A DNA stretch of 64,000 nt from Diphasiastrum complanatum (Eukaryota > Streptophyta > Lycopodiopsida > Lycopodiales > Lycopodiaceae), in contig CM055097.1 in the NCBI GenBank assembly GCA_029204225.1, positions 67,920,801-67,984,800 of the forward strand. The letters are read 5' to 3'. The notes below the pieces were generated by a model, which saw nothing but the letters and a program-made list of their open reading frames with translations, did no database searches and had not been told where the DNA came from. A program made the translations under genes and the position numbers. This document shows, piece after piece, positions 40,707 to 54,100 of this stretch (positions are counted from its first letter, which is position 1; each line of letters begins with the position of its first letter).

Positions 40707-41425
40707 CTTAGAAGCCCGTTCCGACCCAAATGGGTCAGAACGTTCCGTTCCATCTATTCCGGAACGTACTGGGTCAGACCGATTTAGTGTAGGTTAAAAA
40801 AAAAAAGATTAAAGACCCTGCTGGCCCGCTCGTTTAGACGCTCGTTGCATTGTAAACATATAAGACCAGTCGTTTGTGGGGATGGGAGCAACTCTTCTAG
40901 ATGGGGTGGTTGTGGAAGAAGGCGCCATGGTTGCAGCTAGAGCTCTTGTATCTCAAAACACGCATGTCCTCTGGATATGCATGTCCTCTCTGGACAAGTA
41001 TTTACAGTCCTGAAACTTGATACTTGTTAACAAATTGAAGTGACAGATCCTTCTTCGCGACCTTCCTTCTTGATAATATATTGAGGGACGCTTTATAATC
41101 CATTGAGGGACGCTACAGATCATAATCGATTTGAAATCATTGTTTTGAAATCGATGATGTGTAATTTTTAACAAAGAAATTGATTTTAACAAACACATTG
41201 ATTCTAGAATCGCTATCTTCTCTGATTGCTGCTCACGTTAATCGTAGAATCCCAAATGGAAGCCAAATCAGAGAAGCTTAGTTGCCCGTTCTGTCTATTA
41301 ACCTCAAGATATCGTTGTTTTTTTCTTTGTTAAAAAACGTATTTTTTTATATATTTTTTGGGAGTCCCGTTTCGGAACAGAACACGTTCTGGGACGCGTT
41401 CCATTCAGGAACGCGGGCAACTAAG
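40707..41425. mobile_element. hAT-type MITE 1
   Basis: Flanked by the perfect 8-bp duplication GTTCAAAT (40699-40706 and 41426-41433). Terminal inverted repeats: CTTAGAAGCCCGTTCC at the left, CTTAGTTGCCCGCGTTCC read inward from the right. Both ends contain self-complementary GTTCCG/CGGAAC words (for example ATTCCGGAAC near 40757 and TTTCGGAACAGAAC near 41370). 719 bp, no ORF. The 8-bp duplication and the TIR form fit the hAT superfamily. Confidence 0.85.
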
Positions 41426-42119
41426 GTTCAAATGCAAAAGTAAATATGAACCTAGTAGTAACTGAGGCTTGAAGTGGTCAAAAGAAAGTAGACACGTATG
41501 AGAAATGTAATCAAGAGTAAAGAGGAGATATGAGATAGGCTGTATGAACAAAGTTGTAAGGATGTGCGTTAGAAACAGAGAAAGTTGACAGACGTTGACA
41601 GCTTGAAGGTCTGGCAACTTTGTAAGCAAAGACTTGAGGCCTTGTTTTGTTGTAGGCACATATCAGATTTTCCAGATTTGGAAACAAACCAAACAGGCAA
41701 ATTGAATGCATTCACAACTATAACAGCACTTCAACAAGGCTTCCAAATATTTTCTCATTACTTTATGAAGCCACAAATAAATAAATGTTGCTTTTCTTCA
41801 ACTGCTATGTAGAAATCATCACCCTTTGGCCTCTCTCTGGACTACGGAGTCAATGGTCTCTTTCAATACCTATACCTGATCGGCCTTCTTTAGCTGAAAT
41901 TTCTCAGCTATTCATTTGAAATAGATGAATAGCCTGTTTCTCCCTGCATAGAACTACCAAATGCTACTCTTGCTTGCAGGGCAATACCAACTTCTAAAAA
42001 GTCTACGATGTTGTAAAATATTATATAATATAAATTCTCTAAGGATGCAGCCTAAATAAATAAAATTCTTTCAGAATAAAACAGTTTGCACTCTCAAATC
42101 TCAGTTTTTCAGCTTCTAA

Positions 42120-45100
42120 CTAGACCTTACTCCCAAGTTCTTCATCTTCCAATCCATTTGTCAAACCCTTTTGTGATTTTACAGATGGTGAAGGAAAATA
42201 TCTTTTTTCTTTTCCGCCAGGCTTAGATGATGCATTGCCATACCATATCATCCCAAAAACTGCCAATAGCATCCCCAGAACAACTTGAACATTTAGGCCT
42301 TCTTTTCCAAATAGAAAGAATCCAAGAATCAGAACCAAGATTGTTTTCATGTGCCCCAGAACTTGAAAGGAGACTGCAGTGAATCGTCCGATGCAAATAA
42401 ACTGGCTGAGATTGGTCCCAACAGCGATGAGGCAGGAAAGTGTGATGAACAACTGCAAAAAAATTCAACATGAAATGTCACTTCAACTGTATTCCTACAT
42501 CGTATTGTTATAACTTAGGCTCCAACTTGAAAGAGGATAACGTGGTGATAATGGTTAAACTTGAAAATGTCAGAATCAACTAAACTTGCTAAAAACCAAA
42601 AATTTGTTCCATCGTTCACCTTGCAAAACCAGAAGCTTCACAGAAATACTCAACAACCAGCTACTTAATTTCTTAATGGTACTTTGACATGAGATATTAG
42701 TGCTTAGTGCTTTCAAATGAACTGAAGAAGACCCATTAAAATAAGAGCATGCAAACAAACGTTTTTCCACAAGTCTGCAAACCTCAAGCTCTAGGTGATT
42801 GACTTCTACTCCTGTACTTCATACCTAAAAAATCCCCACTCATAATAATTGAAGCCTTATCAAGGAACCAATGCTTACAGTGGAGGGAACGCTGTAGTCG
42901 TAAAAGTCAACCCTGCGCTTAGTTAACCAGTAATCAACAAAAGGTCCAGCAACTAATAATGTGGCTGCCTGAACAGGTGCTGTATGACCTAATAAGTCGA
43001 AAGAGCTCAACGAATACTTCTTCTGCAAGTGGTGTACATACTGCACAGCAAACCACCACAATCTCAACTGTAAATACAAAGCATGTGCAAACCTCTAAGT
43101 GGGTAGACAGATACAATCAAAAGAGAAAATGCTTGAGAGCCAAAAAGTTATCTCCTGCCAGGGGAAAAGAAGACACTTTCTACTTCACCGCAATTCCTCG
43201 AGTTCACACATCCTAACATTTGAACAATAAAACTGAAGATAATCATTTGAAAAACTTACATATTGCTGGAGAGCCGTGCTCCAAACTGCAATCGCAGCAG
43301 CAATAAACCCCTTAGTATTAACACTTACATCACTTACTGTGCAGACAGCTACACCAAGCAGCACCACCAATATACTCAATTTGGTGCTCCTCGAGTAGCG
43401 AACATTATCAAAAAATATCTCAAAAACGCAAGAGACTGGTATCATACTGAGCTTTGCAATCTGCAAGTCATCAACAAGACTTGCATCAATTTTTAGAGTA
43501 GCAGTATGATACCAAGTGTGAACTATGACCTAATCAAATGCACAAGTAATAACACCCAGTCGTACATTATTTCCAAATGCATCAAATGAATAAAGATTGC
43601 TCTCAAAGTAGCATGAAGCTTAAAATATATCCAAAATGTTTCAACCATTCTTCAATTCAAGTTAGCAAACATGGCAACAGAACCAAAAATGAAGCATTTG
43701 ACTTAGAACTAAATGACAAATCATTATGTAACTGGTCTACATGCTACTCTGGCTAGAAACCTCAAAACTTCCTTGCATTGCCTCTCAACCAGACATTTTT
43801 ATAAATGCCTGAAAAAACTGTGAAAAGAAAATATCTCTTTCCTCTCATTTAGTAGGTGTTACACCTGGCAAAAAGCTAAACAAATTTCAAAGAAGCCACT
43901 AGGTATACATCCAGCCACCATTCAGATCCGGCCATTAGCACCAAGGGATATTTTAGAAATTGCCCAATTGACAGCCTACGTTTGTGCTACTGTAGCAAGA
44001 CCCATCAGCCATCTACCTCCTATATTAAGACACTTCTTTGCCTGCCACTAGGTATACATTGAGCCACCATCCAGATCCGGCCATTAGCACCATGGGAACA
44101 GCGTATTTTAGCATAAATTTTGACAAAATTTGTAAACATTTAATGTATCCAATCAGATTTTGATATGTGCAATCCATAGAATCCGTGAACCATGGACGGT
44201 TCACCACGAATCTCAGAACCGTACGGTTCACCAAAAGTTTAAGGCTGAACCGTGGTGAACCGTCCAATTAATTAATTAATTAATTAATTTTTAGTGGGAA
44301 AAAATGGCTTGGGAGGGGCTAATTATTAATTAATTAATTAATTAATTAATTTTTAGTGGGAAAAAATGGCTTGGGAGGGAGGGGCTAATTATTAATTAAT
44401 TAATTAATTAGAGGAACCGTACCACGGTTCATGAACCGTGGTATAGTTCACCCCACAGTTCTCAGGACCCACGGTTCTGAGAACCATGGGTTCTATAGTG
44501 CAATCTGTTAATATTTTTTATCATTAACAAAAACTCCTAGTCTTTGGGAAAAGATGCCAGTTTATGGAAAAAGATGCAATTTCATGGCTTTCATGAAAAA
44601 CGACCGTTACTCATATAAGGAGGGTTATGTATGCCTTTATAAAAACCATTAAGAATTTCATGAAACAGCTTGTTGGGAAAAGATGTCGGTTTCATTGGTA
44701 ATTTCACTGGCTTTTCGGCAATTTCACTGTCAGCTATAGATGCAATTTCACTGGCTTCTTGGTTTTCCAAGGCCTATTACTCATAAAAGGGTTAATATGC
44801 CTTCATAAAAAACTGTCAAGAATTTCATTATGCCGGTGTTTGGGAACAGATGCCAATTCCATTCCTATACTTTGCCGGCTTTCCCGAACACCAGTAAACT
44901 AGGGTGCAACAGTCCATAAAAAAATTTCAACATATTTCTAGCATTCTAAAGTTCATATACTGATCAAAATCTCAGGTGTTGAATCAATGAAGCATAAAAG
45001 ACAGCAATAGACTAAAGCCTACAAGCAATAGACAAGACAATAGGTTCTCCCACGAAGAGCCCAAGCAATACCAATCAATAATCTGAAAAATGAGTGTACA

Positions 45101-48100
45101 AATGCCCCTATAAATACCCTACCAATGAACCCTAAAATAGGAATTCAAAAGTAAAGGGAGGCAAAATGTGGAGGGGAAATAGTGTGCCCTCCCACGGGCC
45201 CCCACTCCACATATAACCATATAATACGGACCCAAGGCCAGTCAATGTCATAAAAAAGGACCCAGTGCAGGTCATAGGCATATAATTAGGCTCTGGGGCC
45301 TGTACATGACTAATATAAAATGCGTAACCAGAAATATACATAACCAACAGTAAATGTAAAGAAGCCTGCGGAATATATGCAGAGTAGCCCAGTAGGCCTG
45401 TATCCTGTAGTCCGTAACTCTCCCTGGCTATAAAGAACATTGCCCCCAATGTAGGCAAAATAAGATAAGAACCAGTGCCAGAGAAAAATACTGCATCAAG
45501 ATATCCCATCTGAGAAAGGAACATCAAGAGAAGCCGGAGCATCCCGAGAAGCAATGGTAGCTGCAAGTGATCGAGCCTGATTAGCCAGGATAGGGGTATG
45601 ATAAAAAACATCAATGGGCTCCCAAGTAGCCTCCTCAATAGGACGACCATCCCACTGGACCAAAAACTAAACCTGCCGATGGCGACGACTATGCAATAAG
45701 CGCACCTGTAAAATAGCAGCTGGCAGGAATGGAAAAAGCTCTGGATCTGTAGGAAATGAGGAATCTCGAAGAGCATCATCCTCAATAGCAGCACGTAATA
45801 AACTGACATGAAAGATATCACAAGCCCGAGTAGCAGCAGGTAACTCAAGACGATATGTAACTGGACTGAGGCGCTCAAGAATCAGAAAAGGCCCATAATA
45901 GCGCGGCGCAAGCTTCTGAGTAGAAGCAAGACCCTGTACAAAACGATGGCGAGCAAAGCGTAACCGGAGAAAAACAGTATCTCCCTCTGCAAACTCAACA
46001 TGGCACCGATGACGATCAACAATGGTCCTGTACCGCTACTGAATATGCTGTAAATGAGTAGCAGCTCTAGTAATAATCTCCCGAGCACTCGAAAGATAAG
46101 ATGAAATAGTAACAGGTGCATCATTTGGAGGAGCAGGTATACCGGGTAGAACTGGTGAGTATCCATGAGCAAGCAGGAAAGGAGAAACACTTGTGCTGGA
46201 ACTAACAGAATTGTTATAACTATACTCAGCCAAACATAAATGCTGATCCCAATCACGACCAGAAGGAGAAACATAATGTCTTAAATAATCTTCCAATACC
46301 CGGTTAATAACCTCAGACTGACTATCCGCAGAAGAATGATAAGCAGTGCCCATAAGTATCCTAACATCCAAGATACGCATAAGCTCTGTCCAAAAACCTG
46401 ATGTAAACTTGGTATCCCGATCAGTAAGTATAGATCGTGGGAGACCATGTAAGCGGAAAATCTCAGAAATAAATATACGACCACACTGCTCTGCTGTAAT
46501 AGTACGTCTGACTGATATGAAATGAGCTTGTTTAAAAAACCTATCAACTACCACCAAACAAGAGTCATGACCACGCTGTACGGGGAAGACCTAAAATGAA
46601 GTCCATAGATATATCAATCCACTGGCGGGAAGGAATAGGCCAACTTTGAAGGAGACCGCCAAGTTTTTCACGGGAATACTTGTTACGAAGGCAACAATCA
46701 CAAGTATGAATAAGGTGGGAAAGCTCACGCTTCATGGAAGGCCAATAAAAATGTTCTTTCAAACGGAACAAGGACTTCTGAATAAGCCACTGAGGATCAA
46801 TCATCGCTAGGCGGAGTGTTGTCATAAACTCTGTCCAACTAGCAAGGCCAGGGTGTGAAGCCGTCTGGCGAAACATGCGCCACCAAGTAGCAGCACGGCC
46901 CTCCAAATGTAAAGCAGCCAAATGTATCCGCTGAATGTCGGTCTTAGGAAACATAAGGAAGTAGGTCTCAAGCTTAGAATACCAATTCTCGAGTTCATTC
47001 CCATCGGATGACCCAGAATACACAGTAAGCTGAACCTTATCCTTAAAGTCTTGTGGCAAAGGACCAGAAGATGAAGGAGTCTCGGGTGGTGGAAATGTAC
47101 GCTGTGGGGGAACAGGTGAAGATAGTGGAAAAACACTGGACTGTAATGATAGTGTAGCAATCTAGGCATAAAGTGCAGTGAATGCCTCTCGTAACTCCTG
47201 GCGTAAATCAGTGCGTACATCACTCATGGCTTCCCTAAGATGATCTCGGAATTCATGTCGTACTTCGTCGAGGTAAGTGGAAGACGGTATGCGAGGCTCA
47301 GAAGATGTAGGGGAAGTATCCATGGTCAAGGAATGCAGGAAGTGAAGAGAGTGTAAGAAAAGCTTAATATCGGAGGGAGCGGACTTTTGTCGCCACCCCA
47401 AATACGCTTTAGGTACACAAATGACACTAAGAGCAGGAAAGGAAATGACAAATGTCAAGAAAAGGTGTGGAAAGCAAGGAAAAACCAGAAAAGATACCTC
47501 TCGATAGAGCTCCAAGCGTGTGCGAAGAGCTGGCTGGAAAATGTGACCACAAGGAGAACGAAAGTGGGCGCTGGACAGCCTCCAATCAATGCTAAAAATA
47601 TGGCTGGAAATCTGTGGAAAACGTGATGAAATAGGGCGATGGATAGCCTCCAATCAAAACTGAAATATGGCTGAAACTCTACTGGAACAATGGCTGAAAA
47701 ATGTGATGAAGTAGGGCGCTGGACAGCCTCCAATCAATGCTGAAAAGATGGTTGGAAATCCTTTCCCTGAATCAAATGGAGGATTCAAAAAAAAAAAGGG
47801 AAAAGGATTTGGAACTTGGGCCCTGGATATATCTGAGTATTCGCTTTGGATTCTAAGGCAACCAAAGTGTTTGTTTCTTGGTTATGATAATCAAGAGAAG
47901 GGATACATGTTATATGACTTGGAGGGTAAGAAAACAATCATAAGTAGGGATGTAATCTTTGATGAGGAGGCAACTCATAAAGATATAGAGATATATTTTG
48001 ATAAGGATCAAGATGGTGGAATCCCTATATTATGTGACAAGTTATTATAAGTGTTAAAATTGAAAAACAATCCATATTGATTTCTTGGCTTGCTACAAAT

Positions 48101-51100
48101 GTTGTACCATGCAAGTATGTAGCTCATTAATGCAAAATGCCAAGTTTGGCCTACATAGAACTCAAGCTACATGGTTATGTATTATCTAGTTTGATAAATG
48201 CAACTTGCATATAGTTTGTAGACATAGAATTAGCATGATTATGCTTGTAGAAACTCGTGGCAACTCACATGCATTAATTGTAAGTGATCCATAGTGACAT
48301 GCAAGGCATGCACAAAGTGTAATGAACACATGCATGATGATTTGAACATTTCTAGTTAGAACTAGTACACTTGTAAAAAGTTGGTAGAATCTCATGCATG
48401 ACAAGTGACAAATGTCACATAGACTCTAGATGTCACTTTGGAATGGATAGATGTGGTTCTACCTCGAGCTACCTCAATCTCCATAAATATGTGTAGCTCT
48501 CCACACAATCAATGATGAAGAACCAAAGTTTTGTAGCTATCTCATGCCATTTTGGATCTAAACAAATATTGCTTGTTATCTCTCTAGCTCTCTCTCTCTC
48601 TAACTCGTGTTGAGGCTAATGCTCATACACTGAAATCTTGTATTTTTATTCATTCTTTGATTCATTGCTATTACATTATGTTGATTAGCATAGCATGCTA
48701 GATTGTGAATTAGCCATTTCTTCTGAACTAGATTTTGTTGATCAATCTAGAATCAGGTTATAGTGCCAATCACAAAGCTTAATTAAGATCAATCACTCTT
48801 GTGGACATTCCCCACACGTGTGAATTCTAGAAATTTTGTCATGGTATCAGAGCCTCATTAAGCTTTGCATGCTAACAACTCTTATTATACAAGAAACTGA
48901 GAGCTAAATCAAGCAAAAAAGCAGTTTTGCACTTTTTCTAACCTTTCTCTGAAGTGTATTTGGATCAAATCGGACTTGAACTGAATTTTTAGACCTGAAT
49001 TGAGGTAGTACGGAATTCTGGAATTCCACACGTGTGAAAATCAGAGTTTTTCAGTCCCTTTGTTCTCCTTACTTATAGATCCAAAGATAGCAGTGTTATA
49101 GCTTGATGGAAAGCATTTGATCTGTGCTTTCCATAGAAATTGAAACCAAATCAATCTGATGTGTCTAGCAAAAGTTATAAGCTCTTAAAGAGGATAGGGA
49201 TAGGTCCAAAATCCGAGTGACAGTATTTTGATTTGATTCAATTATACTTTGTTCTAAATCCATTGTTTTGAGCATCCAACACAAGAAACTGTAGATCAAG
49301 ACTGAGTTTGAAGTATTTGAACACCCTTTGAGCCTTCTGATTGTCAATAGTGTTTTCTCTTGAAGCATTTCACACGTGCCAAAAGTAGGATTCAAACCAG
49401 CCAAAGTGTCTCAAACCACTTTTTGTGTCTGATCTAGATAACTTGTCTTGTGGAATATTTGAGATTCATCTCAAATATAGTTGCAAGTGTTTCACATAGG
49501 AAGGTAGTTCAATCTTGAAAATACCTATAGTGAAGAGAGCAGCAACTCTAAGTCTAATAGGAACAAGCTCAAACATATCTCCATCCAATAACTAAGAAGT
49601 CTTCATTATAATGGCATCTCAGGGAGGATATCTTCTAGAAGCCAGTGAAAGACTAAACACTTCTAATTACTCAATTTGGAAGTTAAGAATGGAGTCTGTT
49701 TTGATTCTCTAGGATGTTATGGATATTGTGCTTGGTGTTGAGGAGGAGCCTCAAGCACAGGTTGAAATTCCTAAATATAAGAAGAAAGCTAGAATGGCTC
49801 TACATTTCATTAAGATGAATGTATCTAATGAAATTTTGAGAGAGATAGGATCTTGCACTACAGCCAAAGAAGCTTGGGATGCACTAAAGACCATCTATGA
49901 AGCAAAGAATACTTCTAGAATACTCACTCTTAGGAATCAGATTTTCCAAAGTTTCCAAAGAAGTGAAGAGAGTGCATCTAACTATGTTCTGAGAGTTAAA
50001 GATTTACATAGAGAGCTTTCTTGTGTTGGTGTTACCATTAACCAAGTTGAGCTAGTTCAAGTCATATTGAATGGCTTGAGAGATGACTATGATAATCTTG
50101 TTAAGTCTTTTGCTATTAAGGAGGAGTTACCTAATCTAGAAATTTTCCAAGAAATTCTTATTTCTGAAGAATCTAGACAAAGCTATAAACTCTCCAGGAT
50201 GAACAAACTTGAACATGGTGGAAGTGACAAAGCCCTCTTTGTCAAAGGCAAGCAGAAAGGAATGAGTAAGAACCAGTTCTCTCAAGCATACAACAAAGAC
50301 AAAGCCAAAGATCGAGATCAAGATGGTGAAGAGGATGAAACATCTCATCCCTCTAACTCAAAAACCAAGAAGAAGAAAGTGAAGTGCTTCTTCTGTGGCA
50401 AAAAGGGGCACTATGCCTCTAATTGCTTTAAGAAGAAAAACCAACTCAAGCAAGCTAATCTCTCCAAAGAGATTGAAGAAGATTCTGTTGCAAGTGATGG
50501 AGAAGGATCACTTATGGTGTCCAATTTGCCTTCATCACCTTTCTAGAATGATGGAGCTTGGTACATAGACAGTAGCTAATGATCATGAGTGTCCAATAGA
50601 AGGAATTGGCAACATTCCATTGAAACTTGCTTCTTCAAAAGTTCTTGCACTTTCTAATGTTCTTTTCATTCCAAAACTTACAAAAAACTTAATTAGTGTG
50701 AGAAAGTTGCTTGATAATGGTTGTGATGTAAAGTTCAACTCCAATACTTGTTTTACCAAGAGAAAAGATGAGATCCTTGCTGATGGAACTAGATGTGGGG
50801 GAATTTTTAAGTTGAATTCTTATGAGAATGCAAACCTTTGTGAAGTTGCTTTGTTATCTGAGGAGCTGTGGCATAGAAGGTTGGGACATCCTAACTTTAC
50901 ATCTATGTCTTCTATGATTAAGAAGGAGAAGGCTATTGGTATTCCAAAATCTCTTTCTGAAGATTTCAAGCCTTGTGAGGCTTGTGCCATTGCAAAGTCA
51001 CACAGAAAGCCATATCAGAAGTCTTTTATAAAGACTACTTATCCATTAGAACTCATACATTCAGATGTACATTTTTCCTCTTCTAAAAGTATTGGTGATG

Positions 51101-54100
51101 CAACATGTTTTGTCACCTTTATTGATGACTTTACTAGATACACTTGGTTGTATCTACTTTCTTCAAAGGCTATGGTTTTTGATCACTTCCTTATCTTCAA
51201 AGCTTATGTAGAAAAACAGTTTTCTTGCGAAGTTAAAGCTTTAAGATGCGATGGAGGAGGTGAATATATTTCCAACAAGTTTAATAATTATTGTGAAGGT
51301 GAAGGAATAAAGAGAGAATTTTCTTGTGCCTATTCTCCATCCCAAAATGGAGTAGCTGAGAGGAAAAACAGATCTTTATGTGAATGTGCTAAAGCAATTC
51401 GAGTAGCAACTTCTTTGCCTATTGAATATTGGGGTGAAGCTATAAATTGTGCAAACTTTTTGTTGAATAGATTACCTCACAATGCTCTTGCTGGAAAAAC
51501 ACCTTTTGAAGTCTTGTTTCAGAAGAAACCTAAGGTAGATCACCTTAGAGTTTTTGGTTGTACTTGCTTTGTTAATATGCCCTTGGAAACAAGGAAAAGA
51601 GATGATCCTAATTCTGTTAAAGGGATCATGGTTGGATATGCATCCAACAAGAAAGCTTACAGGATCTATGTTCCCTCCACCTCAACTACAATTGAGAGTA
51701 GAGATGTGATATTCCATGAAGATCAAAAATACATTCTTGAGAAGGCCGAGTTCAAAGATTCTCACAAAGATACTCCAATCATCACCCTTGAAGATCATCC
51801 TGGAGAGATGGGGCCGAGATTTGAGGAGTCACCTCGAATTTTTTCACCAAGGAGATCTCAAAGAGAAAGATCCGAGCCTAGAAGGCTTACCTATGAAGAT
51901 AGAGGAAAGCAAGTGGAAATAAACTCCACTAATTGTGCCTATTTTATTTCTCATGAGGAGCCGAAGGATGTATATGATGCTATCAACTCAAAAGAATGGT
52001 ACCTTGCCATGAAGGAGGAATATGATGCTTTGATGGCCAATAATACATGGGAGCTTGTGGATCTTCCATCCAACAAGCATACCATTGGTTGCAAATGGGT
52101 TTTTCGAGTCAAGTATAATCAAGATGGCACAATCAACAAGTACAAGGCAAGGCTTTGTGCTAAAGGCTTTGCTCAAGTATATGGACTTGATTATGAGGAG
52201 ACCTTTGCCCCAGTTGCAAAGATGGTGTCAATTAGAATCATAATTTCTCTTGCTTGTTTTTTTCAATTGGCAAATTCTTCAACTAGATGTTTCTAATGCA
52301 TTTCTAAATGGCTATCTAGAAGAAGAGATCTATATGGATCAACCTATTGGGTTCATCCATGATGAAGGAAAAGTTTGCTTGCTCTTCAAAAGTTTATATG
52401 GATTAAAGCAAGCTCCAAGGTCATGGTATTCTCGACTTAACACCTTTCTTGAGTCACTAGGATTTAAGCTTAGTAACTATGATCCTTCCTTATATGTCAA
52501 GTTTTTTGATAAAGATATTGTCATCCTTCTTATTTATGTTGATGATATCATTCTGACAGGAAGTTGTATCAAGTTAGTTGAGGAAACCAAGATTGCACTT
52601 GGAAAGAGTTCAAGATGCAAGATCTTGGAAAAATTCACTATATTCCAGGATTAGAGATTGACTTTCTTAAAGATAAAGCTTTTGTATGTCAATTATGCTC
52701 TTTCAATGTTAAAAAAGTTCAATATGTTGAATTGTAAGAGTATAGAAACACCTATGGAGCAAAATGTAAAGGACTCTAACAAAGATGATGAAAGATCCTT
52801 CGAGGACATCATACTTTTTAGAAGTCTTATAGGCTCCTTAATTTGGCTCACAATAACTAGACCTGACATAAGCTTTAGTGTTCATAAGTTGAACCAGGCT
52901 ATGCAAAATCCTTCAGTTTATCATTGGAAAAAGGCCACGAGAGTGCTTAGATATATATCTTCAACTTTTGATTTTGGTTTATTATATAAAAGTGAAGATC
53001 TTTCTATTATTGGTTATTCTGACTCGGATTTTGCAAGTGATAGAGCAGATCGAAAATCTGCAAGTGCTTATGTCATATATCTTGGAGAAAACTTGATATC
53101 TTGGCTTTCCAAAAAGCAAGATACTGTATCGCTCTCATCATATGAAGCTGAGTACAAGGCGCTCACTACAACAACAAAGGAAGTGCTTTGGATCAAGAGG
53201 TTACTAGTAGAGCTAAAGATAATTATGGAAGAAGATATACCTATGATCATGTGCGACAACATTTCAGCTCAAGCCCTTGCCAACAACCCAATATTCCATG
53301 CAAGGAGCAAGCATATCGAAGTTGCACATCACTTCGTGAGAGAGAAGCTCATTGGAGGTGAAATCAAATTGGAGCACATCGACACATCATCTTGCATTGC
53401 AGATATGCTCACCAAACCTTTGAGCAAAAGTTACTTCAACAAGCATAGAGCCAACCTTGGAGTTATACCAAGATCCATGTTCAAATCAATATAGATCATT
53501 TTTAGGAGGAGTGTTAAAATTGAAAAACAATCCATATTGATTTCTTGGCTTGCTACAAATGTTGTACCATGCAAGTATGTAGCTCATTAATGCAAAATGC
53601 CAAGTTTGGCCTACATAGAACTCGAGCTACATGGTTATGTATTATCTAGTTTGATAAATGCAACTTGCATATAGTTTGTAGACATAGAATTAGCATGATT
53701 ATGCTTGTAGAAACTCGTGGCAACTCACATGCATTAATTGTAAGTGATCCATAGTGACATGCAAAGCATGCACAAAGTGTAATGGACACATGCATGATGA
53801 TTTGGACATTTCTAGTTAGAACTAGTACACTTGTAAAAAGTTGATAGAATTTCATGCATGACAAGTGACAAATGTCACATAGACTCTAGATGTCACTTTA
53901 AATGTCATTTTGGAATGGATAGATGTGGTTCTACCTCGAGCTACCTCAATCTCCATAAATATGTATAGCTCTCCACACAATCAATGATGAAGAACCAAAG
54001 TTTTGTAGCTATCTCATGCCATTTTGGATCTAAATAAATATTGCTTGTTATCTCTCTAGCTCTCTCTCTCTCTCTAACTCGTGTTGAGGCTAATGCTCAA

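Noticed and set aside
45132-45878. 248-codon hydrophobic minus-strand ORF that looks like a membrane protein
   Set aside because: It is the wrong frame of the chromovirus integrase tail and chromodomain; the neighbouring frame gives [19 protein letters not shown] and [15 protein letters not shown].
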